64,000 nt of DNA from positions 27,962,001-28,026,000 of the forward strand of contig JAFFJZ010000003.1 of the NCBI GenBank assembly GCA_018340375.1. Direction: 5' to 3'. The position numbers and the translations under genes are program-made. The DNA comes from Gonatopus flavifemur. Taxonomy: Eukaryota; Arthropoda; Insecta; Hymenoptera; Dryinidae. This document shows positions 24,933 through 35,830 of this stretch, in pieces. Within the stretch, counting starts at the first letter, position 1. Each line of letters starts with the position of its first letter. The notes below the pieces were generated by a model. It did not search any database. It was not told the origin of the DNA and was given only the letters and a program-made list of their open reading frames with translations.

Positions 24933-24948
24933 GGCCCTTAGAAGGGCC
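24933..24948 (+). other. orphan histone-like stem-loop
   Basis: GGCCCTTAGAAGGGCC has the same 6-bp stem and 4-nt loop length as the four histone hairpins in the window, but its loop is TAGA instead of TTTN. No histone ORF precedes it on the plus strand. It may be the relic of a lost histone gene, or chance. Confidence 0.35.
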
Positions 24949-25620
24949 GATTAAATACTGTTACAATAATTGTATAAATGTAAGTATAAATTCATTGCTT
25001 CGTTCATTCATTGCAAAGAAACACCATTCACGGCTCGTCATCGATATCCGATAACTCCACTATCTGCAAATCTTCTTCCATCCAAATGCTTTTCATTTCG
25101 AAGTCCACGAAATCTGTTGGATTCAGCTTCAGTCTGTTGTCCTAAAAAGACAAAAAATTATACAGTTCGTATGGAAAGTATCAAGGACATTTGTCGTATA
25201 TTTCCCAATATAAAGTTATTCGGAATATTGACATAAGCCATGGATCTAGCGGATGAATGAACAAGTTATGTAGAAGCGAAGGAGAATTATTGTCGAGATT
25301 TCTTCAACTCGATGTTTTTGAACTTCATTACCAGGTTTGATTCATGCTGACAAACCAAATTTCAACGAGACAGGCTTAAATTTATCATGTTATGTAGATA
25401 CAATACTTTCAGACGTAACATAGAAAATTATTAGTCTTCAACTACTTTCAGTATTAAATCAATTGTCTTAGTTCTTTATAAATTAATTAATTGCTCATTT
25501 AGTTGATACAATGTGCAGGAACAATGAAGTTCAGAATTTTTGTAAACATTCTCTATTTAATGCATCAAGTTTTCAAATAACCAACAAAATTCTCTCAATT
25601 AGTGAAGTGACACATGTTGA

Positions 25621-25727
25621 GTAGGGATGGACGATAGTCGACGATATCGATATTTGATATAAAATTCAACATAAACTGGAGAAATAAAATATCGATATCC
25701 TTACATCATATCGTCCATCGTTGATGT
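25621..25727. mobile_element. short MITE, family P3
   Basis: GATGGACGATAGTCGACGAT at the left and ATATCGTCCATC at the right are inverted, with GATATCGATATTTG and AATATCGATATCC inside. It is the most symmetric of the three copies. The stretch 24950-25620 before it holds no recognised gene. Confidence 0.7.
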
Positions 25728-25945
25728 TGAAAATGAAAAGGGCACAGTTTTTTACAATCAAACTGCGTAGCAGTACATCTTCATTTTTCATAGTACACAT
25801 ACACATATTCGTAAACAAGAGTGGCAATGTCAGCCGGCTGCGCAGTTGACTGGATTGGGTTTCTGCGCATCTTTGTGTTTACATTCTTACGCATCGATAC
25901 ATTTGTTGACGTTTTAAGGAAAAAGGATTGTACAACAACAAACGA

Positions 25946-26962
25946 TCAATTACGATTAATAATCTTTACCAAAAATGGTATCCAATCTCCATCTTGATCG
26001 ATTATACGTTGACATCGCGTTTGCATACTCCCTACTACTTTTTCGGCGTAGGTCGAAGGCAATGCCCGCCATACTTTTCTTATTTCATCCGAAAATTGGA
26101 AGAAATTGCGTACAGAATTTCCTCGCATTTGTATCTCCATATAATTCCATACAGTTTTCATTGGATCGATGTCGAAAGATCTGGGTGGCCAATTTAACGT
26201 TTCCACACGATTATCCGCCTTCCAACGTCCCCGCAGATACCTCAACTGTTCGGATTCATTATTATTTTCCAGCAACACCCATTTCTTATTCCTCGCGTCG
26301 AACCATTTGTTTACATATTTCATCAAACACTTTTCATAAATTTCAATGAACTTTCGTTGGTTCGGTCTTTTGGTGAACAAACATAATCCACCGAACCCTC
26401 GCGCGTTGAAACAACCCCACGCGTACACTTTGACTCGTTCTTCACTCTCGTAATAATAAAAGTCCGCTGTTTTACCCGTGAACACAACGTTACTCCAATC
26501 TCGAAGAAGATTCCTTTCGGCCCAGACTCGTCGCGTTGCCATTTGTTTCGGAGAGAGCAACGGTTTCAAATTCGCAAATACAAGATGTTTCGACGGAGAA
26601 TCGTCGTCCGGATATTTAAATTCTCGATTACAAACCATCACGTAGACATCTATATTTTTTTTAGCCAATATCATTCGCGCTTCGTGTAAACTCAGGTTAG
26701 GATTATTTTCAAGCAATTCGCTTATGAGTTCGTAATGTTCCTCGCGAGGGACTGCTCCCTCGCAAGTATCATCGTCCTGCTCGTAGTCTTTCAAATTCTC
26801 TCCCATTGTTTTCCCCTTGGCATATCTTCGTAACCAGTTTTTTATCAGACTTTTCGTGTCCTTCGTGTACCTCGAGTTCTCCCCGATCGGCATTTCCGGA
26901 CCTTGCGGATACCGGCAAATGAAAAGCAATTCCAAACGCCTACCGTTTTTAGACGAAGTCAT
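25946..26962 (-). CDS. Tc1/mariner transposase-derived protein lacking the catalytic triad
   Basis: An intact 338-codon single-exon ORF with the layout of a Tc1/IS630-type transposase. An N-terminal helix-turn-helix region (about 70-115, EEHYELISELLENNPNLSLH) is followed by the KPLLSPKQMATRRVWAERN linker. The three catalytic segments come next: DWSNVVFTGKTADFY (158-168, normally W-x-VxFSDE), KWVLLENNNES (227-237, normally QQDNxPxH) and LNWPPRSFDIDPMKTVW (256-272, normally WPxxSPDLNPIExxW). The catalytic acids are replaced by Gly163, Asn233 and Lys269. No terminal inverted repeats were seen. Its base composition is richer in GC than the surroundings. Strand transfer should be impossible; a domesticated DNA-binding role is inference. 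A recently inactivated transposon is the alternative. Confidence 0.75.
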   Translation of the reverse strand: MTSSKNGRRLELLFICRYPQGPEMPIGENSRYTKDTKSLIKNWLRRYAKGKTMGENLKDYEQDDDTCEGAVPREEHYELISELLENNPNLSLHEARMILAKKNIDVYVMVCNREFKYPDDDSPSKHLVFANLKPLLSPKQMATRRVWAERNLLRDWSNVVFTGKTADFYYYESEERVKVYAWGCFNARGFGGLCLFTKRPNQRKFIEIYEKCLMKYVNKWFDARNKKWVLLENNNESEQLRYLRGRWKADNRVETLNWPPRSFDIDPMKTVWNYMEIQMRGNSVRNFFQFSDEIRKVWRALPSTYAEKVVGSMQTRCQRIIDQDGDWIPFLVKIINRN

Positions 26963-27388
26963 AGTTCATTCGAACTTTTATTATATTATTGTATGCCGCG
27001 ACTCGTTGCCGGTCGACTCGATCCGACACAATCTCGCTTATGACTAACCAACTCTCTCCCTTGTACTTATAATCTTCGGGTAAAGCATGCGCTCTTTTGC
27101 GAGAGCATCGCCAGGGAGAGGGAGAATCTGTGGGATTTCAAATGGTTTACTAGACTACGTTTTGTATCATTCAAGAAACAAACATCAGAGAACAAAAGAA
27201 AATTCTCCTTTCATTTCTGGGTGATTTCGTACCCCAGTAATGTGTAACCGTCCCGCGTAAAATGTAGTAAAATTTTTCATTGGATTTTTCAGAAATGAAA
27301 ATAAAATTTCTGGTACCGTGGTTTTTATCAAAATTTTTGGAATGCTTCATTATCGAATCAACAATTTCTCTGAATTTCACTGCAAAAC

Positions 27389-27537
27389 ACACTGAGAAAT
27401 CTGAAAAATTCTACTCATCGGGCACGTTTTTCCACAGACGATTTTTCTGAATAATTATGAATACTTGTGAAAAACTCTTCACTGAAAATCTCTGGGAATA
27501 TCAGTGATTTTCAGCAAAATTTGTCCACCAGGGAAGA
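27389..27537. repeat. short relative of the 24237-24620 element
   Basis: Ends CACTGAGAAATCTG and AAATTTGTCCACCAGGG, with AAAATCTCTGGGAATATCAG and TCAGTGATTTTCAGC inside. It shares the AATCTCTG and CCACCAGGG words with the 24237 element. Confidence 0.45.
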
Positions 27538-28373
27538 GGAGAGGGAAGAGTGCGAGGGCATGGAGTTACATGGATTCCTCTCTTCGTGTCTTCTTAGAGA
27601 AAAACGAAGATGAGATGGTTATGTGTTAGAAAAAGTTGAATATTCGTAAAGTTTGAATTTCAGGGTCATTGAAATCGTTAGTTATTAGTTATGAGATGCA
27701 CAGAACGACTGTCACGCAAGCCATTGGTGTGGAAATAATAAATGTTTCCAATATACGAATAGGAATTGCAGTCACGGTTATCGTTTGTGAATTCACACCA
27801 ACTGTTCTTACGAATCGCAAATTCCGTTGTATATCAGATGAATTGTTTATTTCCACAATAATCGTTTGAGTCATAGATGCTGCATTCATAGGTTGAGGGG
27901 TAATTCAAGAAGAGGAAATACAAAAATGAGTAATGGACATTGAGTAAGGTGAGTATTGTTTACAGAGGGATTTTATTTATTGTATGAATTAGGAGGAGGT
28001 GATGTAAATATGATCATCAAAGTAGGGATAATTGGAATTTTGCTAGGTACGACATGAAGGGTTAGAAATTTGGATGGGAGGGTGATTAAGTTTTTTATGA
28101 TTGTAAACAAGGGTGATGAATTTTCTGAAAGACATATTGATGCAATATGGCAAGAAAAGTTTAGGAATGATTTGTTCTTTCTTAAACGATTCTTATGTTG
28201 CATAAGGTATCTTTGAGAATACCTTTGCAACTGTATAACCTGTATTGCTATACTCGAAGGGTATTGATGCGTTTTCAAACTTCCCTCTTTCAAATAATTT
28301 ATGAGATGAGTGTATATGTGTGTATATGATGTTTTTGAATATAGAGCATGTTCTTCGAATGGAAACATTTGGT
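27538..28373. other. gene-free stretch downstream of H1-B
   Basis: I recognise no gene. Open frames on both strands at 27669-27889 mirror each other and carry no motif. Confidence 0.45.
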
Positions 28374-28389
28374 GGCCCTGAAAAGGGCC
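28374..28389 (-). terminator. histone 3' stem-loop of H1-B
   Basis: On the minus strand GGCCCTTTTCAGGGCC, identical to the H1-A hairpin, 37 nt after the stop. It is followed by ACCAAATGTTTCC and then CGAAGAAC, a purine-rich candidate for the U7-binding downstream element. Confidence 0.97.
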
Positions 28390-28426
28390 ATTTGGAAAAT
28401 AAGAGGTAAGAAGTAAAACCAAAAAT

Positions 28427-29038
28427 TTACTTCTTCGCCGCAGGTTTGGATGCCTTTGGCGCCGCCTTCTTAGGCTTAGGAGACTTAGGTTTGGTAGTCT
28501 TCTTCGTTTTTGCCAAATTCTTGGCAGGAGCAGCCTTCTTCGGCGATTTAACGGCGGTCGATTTCTTTTTGGCAGCTTCGCTAGTTTTCTTTGCAGCGGC
28601 AGCTTTTTTGGCCGCAGGTTTTTTGGCAGCTGCTGGTTTCTTGGCTGCAGCGGATTTTTTCTCAACGGATCCCTTGGCCGCGGGTTTCTTCGCTTTAGGC
28701 TCGGCGTTTTTAACGGAAAGTTTGAAGGAACCGGAAGCTCCTTTGCCTTTGGTCTGGACAACAGCGCCAGATTTAACGGCAGACTTCAAGTACTTTTTGA
28801 TAAACGGTGCCATCTTCTCGGCATCGACTTTGTATGTGGCGGAGATGTACTTTTTGATGGCCTGAAGCGAAGATCCCTTGGCATCCTTCAATTCCTTGAT
28901 GGCTGCGGTAACCATCGCGGCAGTTGGAGGATGGTTCGATTTTGGTTGAGCAGACTTCGCTTTTTTGGGTTTAGCTGCTTTTTTGGCTGGAGTCGCAGGA
29001 GTTGCGGGTGCAACAGCGGTAGCGGATTTGTCTTCCAT
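28427..29038 (-). CDS. H1: histone H1 (copy B)
   Basis: Linker histone of 203 residues starting [11 protein letters not shown]. The globular domain (about 35-109) reads [20 protein letters not shown] and [12 protein letters not shown], and the C-tail is rich in PAAKK. The tail is shorter than in copy A, by loss of KKAAP-type repeats, but ends in the same [19 protein letters not shown] block, so A and B are recent duplicates or are kept alike by gene conversion. Its start is fixed by the same MEDK as copy A. A TATA-like box, the shared H1 promoter block upstream and a canonical 3' hairpin downstream mark it as an active replication-dependent gene. Confidence 0.97.
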   Translation of the reverse strand: MEDKSATAVAPATPATPAKKAAKPKKAKSAQPKSNHPPTAAMVTAAIKELKDAKGSSLQAIKKYISATYKVDAEKMAPFIKKYLKSAVKSGAVVQTKGKGASGSFKLSVKNAEPKAKKPAAKGSVEKKSAAAKKPAAAKKPAAKKAAAAKKTSEAAKKKSTAVKSPKKAAPAKNLAKTKKTTKPKSPKPKKAAPKASKPAAKK

Positions 29039-29206
29039 GTCTGAGTTGTAGATGATCTTTCGACGAAAGAAAGTTTAGAGTTAGAATCGATTCGAGCTGT
29101 ACGTACTATACAACGGAGTCGCGGTGTGATGCCGAAGCTTCGGCCGAGCGCTGTTGTCAAAGGCAAGCAAGAACCATGAAGAAAGACCTGCGCATCAGGT
29201 TGAGCG
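29039..29206 (-). promoter_or_regulatory. H1-B promoter and leader
   Basis: Minus-strand TGTATAGTACG at about 29103-29113 is a TATA-like box roughly 70 bp before the ATG. The shared block at 29153-29206 reads GATGCGCAGGTCTTTC, TCATGGTTCTTG and GACAACA on the minus strand. Similarity to the H1-A upstream region continues outwards through GGTAGGTGTCGCTC. Confidence 0.75.
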
Positions 29207-32200
29207 ACACCTACCTCGAGAATTCACGAAAATCCAATCGTCTGTGGCTTGCCACGAGTTTTTTACATAAATAAATCGATGGTCGAATAAATAATTGAAA
29301 CTCTCATCATAATATATCTTTGCCACATGTATCATTTATCGGATTTCGTGAATTCTACGAGAATCGTAATATCGTTTCATGAATAAATCAATCGTTTATC
29401 AAGACGGTGATATCGAGCGTGCAATCACTTCTATTGAATTATCGTTCAAAATAACGTTAAATAAACATTTTTCCATGAAAAAATCATTTCTCATTCGAAA
29501 CTATGATCCCTCAGAAGTATTTTAATCATAGAATCGTTGGTTTTCGTTGAGAATATACTCTGAAAACTCGTTGTTTAACATTGGGTACAGAGCACATTTT
29601 ATCACGACCTCGGTGTAGGGTAGAAGTGTATAAATATTCAAAGAATATTTTATGTACAATTTTTGATTGTCGACAAATATGTTAGGAAATTGTTGAATAT
29701 TCGATCGTATATCATAAAATTATATTTTTTACCATTTTCTTAGGTTGAATAACGTGTTTCGTTAACTCCCCGTGGCATTGCGACGATCTTACTCGTTGGA
29801 TGCATCAATCGTAGAGCATTGTTATTTTTTTTCCATAGATATTCATGAATATTTGTATAAAATATCAAAATGAGGAATACAAATTTTTTATTTTATATTT
29901 CAACGTTTAATTGCAATTTTCAAAATCCATTTCCACGAGAATGGCTTTGAGGTTCATCGCAGGTATTATTACGGATCCTATGATTCATTTACGACTATTT
30001 CCTAGAAAAAAAATAGGTCCAGATTTTTCAATTTTGTTCACAACGAATGAACGTATTTTGAAATTTCTATGTTTTCACGTTAATAGCAATTCACTTTGAT
30101 AATATTCTTAACTATCTTCTTCGGCATTGATTTGGAATCGTAAAATCAAAAAAAGAAAAATACGATTCCAGCTGTGGTGGATTTTAACGTTTGGAACAAA
30201 TCCAACGGGCTTGAATTAGTTGAATCTGTTGAAACGGTGATTTTTCCATAAGAAAAAAAAAAACCATAATCCCTTAAATTATGTGACTTGTGATGTACAT
30301 CATATTTTTATAAGTCAAGAGATTTCTAAAGCCTATCGAAAAACGAAAACGAAAGAACAAAGGTGGAGGAATATTTTCATCTAGAATATAGCGTCTTTAC
30401 CGAAATCCCTGCATAACAAAGGAACTGTTTAGATCATGTTTCAAAACAGGTAGCATCGAACGAACATAGAACTGTCCAGAAATGTTGAATATTCTGAATA
30501 TTTTATACTATTCCGGGGTAAAAAATCGAGAATCCATATTGAAAACTCTTAACGTCTCTGACTGTGTTTCGTTCACCCGTTATTGAAATGAGGGTATACG
30601 AAATTTATGCGAAATAATATAATTCATTCTATATCAATCAATGAGCATTGTTCAAAGGAAAAATGATTTTTGTATCAGCAAATATATACTCCGCAAAAAA
30701 TTTGAGAACAGAAAGAAAAAAAAAAAGATTTTATGTACTACTACAGTGACCTTGGATATGTACATATGCCCCAGAATCTAGTACTCCAGAAAACTACTTC
30801 ATACGATTGATATGATTCGCCATTTGCGTCGTAAATAATATGAAATATTTCAACAATTCACACATGATTTAGAAAAATATCTGTTGGTCAACTTAAATTC
30901 TTTATCGAATATTCGAATATCTGGAAACAAATGGAATAGCGTGGATATGAATATTCTAAGAATAGTTCACAGGGATGTATGTATACATAAATACATACAA
31001 TGTGGAGTAGGTAAAATCAGTCATGTATTCATCAATAGCTTTCCGCCATTTTAAGTATTTTGTTGTTGCGGAGCATGACGATTATCGTTCGGACATTCTT
31101 TGGCTTTTTATTCGATTAATCACGAAATTTCAATCGAATACATCAATTTCAACGGCTATAATCGTTTGACGGTAGTTTTGTGAATCTTATCGTTCAGAAC
31201 TATAATCGAAATATGCCCCAGCATTGTCCTCTTTATTCCCGTGTACCGCGTTGGACGAGAGACAAAGACGATGCTATCCATGTACATACACGACGATACC
31301 GTGATGCAGTTTTATATTTCCTAAATTACTCATTGTTTATTCGATATTTGCTTTATTCAAGAAGCCAATCATCATTCTCAAATGACTTCAACGATATATC
31401 AAACAAAAATGCAGAACCATTCTTTGTAGTTTATCAGTAGAACATTCTTATAATCGATAGATGGATCAAGAATACGAACACACTTTGCCGCTGGACCATC
31501 GTGAGCAAAGTCAAACCAACATACAGTAACGTGCAAAAGTTGTCTACCATTGTACACTTTGTTTTTTAAGACAGGGTGGAAAATTCGATGGAAGAACATT
31601 GGAAGAATTTTATTGTATCATCGTATCGTTGTTTGATCCCTAGGAAGTCGAGTTTTTTGCGTATTCCACGTAGGGAATACAGAAGAGCGAAGGAAGAGAA
31701 AAAGCCAACAAAAGTTGATAACATGAGAATTCTGTTACAACAAATACAAAATTAATATTGAATTTGAAAAATTGAGGCAAATGAATATCCGTTCATTGTT
31801 ACTATGCTGGTTTAAGGGGACATGGACAATCGCGTGGCGTCATCTGGTACAGACGCCTGGTAAAGGACTTGATGATCTTCCGTTGGAGAACCTATCGTAA
31901 AACTTGCTCAACTAGAATAACTAATAATCATATTCGATTCTATGCAGGCACTTGATCCAAAATCTCAGCTAAGTCAGGTCTTGGAAAGTAAACTATTGTC
32001 ATAATTTCCATGATTTTTCTCTTTATCGGAAAAAATAATAATTGTGATAAGGTCGAGGACATAGGGACGTACCAAAAAGGCGATTTTCCTCTTTTGCAAA
32101 TCGTGGGTGCGGATAATTCTCTTTCCAAAGCGTTAGTCCTTAACAGAAAACTAAAACCGATCTTATTTTCGTACCGATGGCAACAGCTGTTTTAAGAATA

Positions 32201-32949
32201 TAGAAGAAGGATGGATTTGCTCGATATGCAGTTTCCATCTTTGTTTCTGGATATTTCTGGTTAGATTGTTTCAATCGACATGATTATTGTTGGAATCGTC
32301 TATTCTAACCAGAAAAAAACAATATATATATATATATAAATAATTTTTTTTTCAATATAAAAAGAAGTAGGATTTTGTAAATTTTTCTTTACGAATTTTC
32401 TGAAGGAAGATTAGAACATGAGAGTTTACGTCGATATTCCATGTCGGAGCAAAAATTATGCATATTATACTAAACAGCGGAAGAATTCATCGGAGCATTC
32501 AAAATTCAAGAGTAAATCCATCCTAAACTTTTCAAAGAAAAATCAATCCTTCGGTTGTTCATTGAAAGGATCGTACGAGGTTTCGAGAAAAAAAATAACA
32601 CATTGTATAACTTAGAATTGGCCATATCGATTGCATTTGTCCTGGAATACTTTGAGATTTCTCCACTCGTTCGAGGCTTGTTACCTACGGATGCTCAAGT
32701 AGCCTGTGCTTTCTGAAATAGCAATAGATGGCATAAAATGCGGATTTCTACGCTAACTTGATTATTCTTTAGGTAGGGTAGATTTGAACTCATTTTTGCA
32801 GGTTCTTCGTCGAAGCACAATGTGGATTATGTGATATTTTACTTGAAATTCTGACCGCAAATATCCACAATTGTAATGTTGCGGGCGGAGCGACGATCTA
32901 AGGCTATGAATGGGTCCCTAAACTACCTTACTATCGCCCAACAAACACC
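29207..32949. other. gene-free AT-rich stretch
   Basis: No gene is recognised. An (AT)n microsatellite lies at about 32319-32340. Open frames here are all under 90 codons and lack motifs. Confidence 0.5.
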
Positions 32950-33171
32950 GAAGGTCTCGAAGACATCTACGAGATGTCTTTAGGGAGACATCTTTTACAT
33001 ACAACGAAAAGATATCTTGAATATTTGAGCGACAACATGAAAGGGATATCATCGAGATATATCAGAATGATATCTTCTAGACATCATTCGAGAAATGTCA
33101 GAAACATGTCTTTGAGGTATATCTGAAAGACATCTTTTGGATGTTGAATTTGCATAGTCTAAAAGACATCT
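32950..33171. repeat. AGACATCT-word repeat
   Basis: About a dozen near-copies of AGACATCT, AGATGTCT and GATATCTT lie in 220 bp in both orientations, giving a dense set of possible hairpins. It abuts the CAGCAAA-word element at 33172. The boundaries are approximate. Confidence 0.6.
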
Positions 33172-33499
33172 CACGGAGAATAAGGAATTCGTTGTGGCAG
33201 CGAAATCTACTTTTGCTGGGTTCCTTTTGCTGTGACAGCAAACTATTTGCTGTTCCAGCAATCTTGTTAACTGCGACAGCGAATTTTTAGCTGTGGCAGC
33301 AAAAAATGTTTGCTATTCTGTATGTAATACTGAAAATTTGCTGGCGGAGCAAACATTTGTTGCTGCCACAGCTAAAAAATTGCTGTCGTAGCTAACACGA
33401 TTGCTGTTGTAGCAAATTTTTAGCTAGGTCAGCAAAAAATTTTGCTATTCTATATATAATACCTCGATTTGCTGCGTCAGCAAATTTTTTCTCTCCGTG
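33172..33499. mobile_element. CAGCAAA-word MITE (CACGGAGA ends)
   Basis: The ends are CACGGAGAATAAG and TTTTTTCTCTCCGTG. The interior is an iteration of TTTGCTGnnnCAGCAAA-type units (TTGCTGTGACAGCAAAC, TGCTGCCACAGCTAAAA and others). The flanks are CT on both sides. There is no coding capacity. Confidence 0.75.
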
Positions 33500-33718
33500 C
33501 TTGGAAGAGTTTCTGAATGATATATGTTACACATCTTGGAGATTGTGTAAGTGAGAAGGGCAAAACCAACTACACGGCTACATCCACTATGTGGCTACAT
33601 GCTTATCCCCTTATATGCTCATGTGCACACTCGACTATATGGCTACATCCTATATCTGGCTCCATGCTTATACCCTTACATGTGCGCGCGCAATCCCGAC
33701 TCTCCGGCTACATCTCTA

Positions 33719-33926
33719 CACGGAAAAAAATACTCCGGTTAATATATGGACAGCAAGAATTACTGGTATTTCAACCGGAATTCTAGTTAAATGAATCAAG
33801 TCTCCGGCAAATTTAACAAAGACTCCGGTAAATTTAACAAGAATTCCAGTAAAAGTCACAGATATTCCTGGCTGTCCATATAGTAACCGGAATTCTGGTA
33901 AAATTAACAGTTCATTTTTTTCCGTG
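33719..33926. mobile_element. TA-flanked palindromic MITE (CACGGAAAAAAATAC ends)
   Basis: Ends CACGGAAAAAAATAC and TTTTTTTCCGTG, TA on both sides (33717-33718 and 33927-33928). The interior iterates ACTCCGGTAAATTTAAC and CCGGAATTCTGGT in both orientations, and TATGGACAGC returns as GCTGTCCATA. It is inserted in the satellite. Confidence 0.85.
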
Positions 33927-34221
33927 TACATGGCTACCCGCTTATACCTTTATACGCTCATGTGCCCAGTCGACTATACAGCTACATCCTATATCTAGTT
34001 ACATGCTCATACCCTTAAATCCTTACATGTTTTTGCGCAACCCCGACTACTTGGCCATACGCTTATATCCTTATACCCTCATATGCTCATTCGCACACTC
34101 GACTACGTGGCTACATCCCATATCCGGCTACATGCCTACATTTTTATACACTTACATGCTTGTGCGCAACCCCGAGTACTCGGCTACATGCATTCTATGG
34201 CCACATGCGTATACCATTCTA

Positions 34222-35141
34222 CCCAGACAAAAATTCCCGGGTGGGTGGGATTGCCAAATTCGCATGTGGACTCAGGTTCCTGGCCGGGACCTACCAGGTC
34301 CTGGCCAGGTTCTGCCCAGGACGAGCGAGGTCCTGCCTGGAATCTCTCTGGTTCCCGCTCGGGGCTGGTCAGGTTCCCGCCGGGGACCAGCCAGGTGGGG
34401 ACTCGAGCGGGAACCTGACCCAACTGCCGGATCCCGGGCGGGAACCTGACAGGTCCCGAACAGGAACCAGTGTGTTTCCAGGCAGGACCTGGCCAGGAAC
34501 CTGAGTCCACATGCGAATTTGGGATTCCCGCCCCCCATGCAGGGTTTTACAAACGCCCCAATAATGGCCCATCACTGGGCCATTGCCGTACCTGAACGGC
34601 CGAAAATTGGCAGCCATTAATGGCCCATCAATGGTTGACTGCTGGATGATAACTTGGGCCCAATAATGGCAATCGATATTGGGCCATTAGAGCATTGATG
34701 ATTGGCCCAGTAATGGCACATCACCGGGTCATGAATATTATTAATCGCACGTTTTTAGCAGCTATTACTGGCTGATTTAGACAATGGTCTAGGAAATATC
34801 GTATACATATCCAAAAGACTTCTTATGCAACAATTTTAGACAACTCTGAGAAGTTATATTTATTGGGTATCAGATTCATTCAGGCGAACGTAAGAAATGC
34901 TCCCGAGAGTTTCAATGTACTCTCAAATTAATCTAAGACAAATTTATCCTCATTTGATTCAAGATCACAATGTTGTATTTTCAGTGTTTTCTCTGCCTTG
35001 TCACCTAGTATTGGGCCATTCTTGGTCTATCAATGGGAATCAATTGCTGGCCATTCAACGTCAGCCATATATCAGTTGATTATCGGCTGTGTTTCCGTTA
35101 ATGGGCTTCCTGCTAGGGCCACCCGGGAATTTTCGTCTGGG
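34222..35141. mobile_element. TA-flanked composite palindromic element (CCCAGAC ends)
   Basis: CCCAGACAAAAATTCCCGGG at the left returns as CCCGGGAATTTTCGTCTGGG at the right, with TA on both sides (34220-34221 and 35142-35143). The left third (34237-34540) is a separate GC-rich inverted repeat: TTCGCATGTGGACTCAGG opens it and the inverse closes it, with CCAGG/CCTGG iterations between. The remainder iterates TAATGGCCCATCA and TGGGCCATT. The many long ORFs here are by-products of high GC. No transposase is present. Confidence 0.8.
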
Positions 35142-35243
35142 TACCCTTATATGCTCGTGCACAACCCAGACTACTAGGCTACATCCTTGCATACCTATAC
35201 GCTCATATGCTCATGTGCACACCTCATTATTCGGCTATTCCTA

Positions 35244-35721
35244 CACGGAAAAAAATGCCCATATAAAAATGACATGAAAAGTCAGGTAACGATTACAGGG
35301 TGGATTTCATGTAAAATTTACTACACAATCCTGTTGGATTGACATTGTTATTGAAGATAATTCACAGCAACACTTCTCTCATTTACATAAAGCTGAAACT
35401 AGCAGGCGTGTAGTTAGCAGTCGGTTGTTTCAACTTTTGAATTAAACTTATTGAAGCTTTGTTTATATCATAAATCGATTGAATAGCATCCTACCAAACG
35501 TTTCAGATCCTCAAATCTTTAATAAAAATTGTGTATAAAGAGTTATGAAAAACGGCTGCTAGCTTTACGGCTGCCAATTCCAGTTTCATCCCATTTACTT
35601 TGGTAACAATGTAAATATAAAATTGGTTCCAAAGTAAATTTTACTCCAATTGCATTCATGTGAGCAGTTATGTCGAATTCACAGCAGCCAATGTAAAATT
35701 TACATAGGACTTTTTTCCGTG
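35244..35721. mobile_element. TA-flanked MITE (CACGGAAAAAAATGC ends)
   Basis: Ends CACGGAAAAAAATGC and GACTTTTTTCCGTG with TA on both sides (35242-35243 and 35722-35723). The terminal 12 bases equal those of 33719-33926 but the interior is different. It is inserted in the satellite. Confidence 0.8.
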
Positions 35722-35830
35722 TACATGGCTACATGCTAACATGGCTAAATGCTTATACCTTCATACCAGTACATGCTTGTGCCCACACCCTACCTCTTTG
35801 CCACTTATTCGGCCCTGCAGGCCTGTAGTC

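Larger units (their letters stand above)
33570..35830. repeat. GGCTACAT tandem satellite, interrupted
   Basis: Degenerate tandem units of roughly 65-75 bp contain CGACTAnnnGGCTACAT, CATGCTTATACCCTTA and TGTGCnCAACCC. The array occupies about 33570-33716, 33929-34219, 35142-35243 and 35724-35830, cut by three palindromic elements, each at a TA. Short open frames across it simply translate the repeat. Confidence 0.8.

Noticed and set aside
33517..33794. Repetitive peptides of the type YMATSYIWLHAY in three frames
   Set aside because: Direct translation of the GGCTACAT satellite.
34003..34617. Several overlapping Pro/Gly/Arg-rich ORFs on both strands
   Set aside because: They translate the satellite and the GC-rich inverted repeat in all frames; few stops arise because of GC content and repeat words, not coding.
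28446..35830. CRISPR-like or bacterial features
   Set aside because: Repeats here are inverted or satellite type, spacers are not uniform, and the genes are eukaryotic histones.
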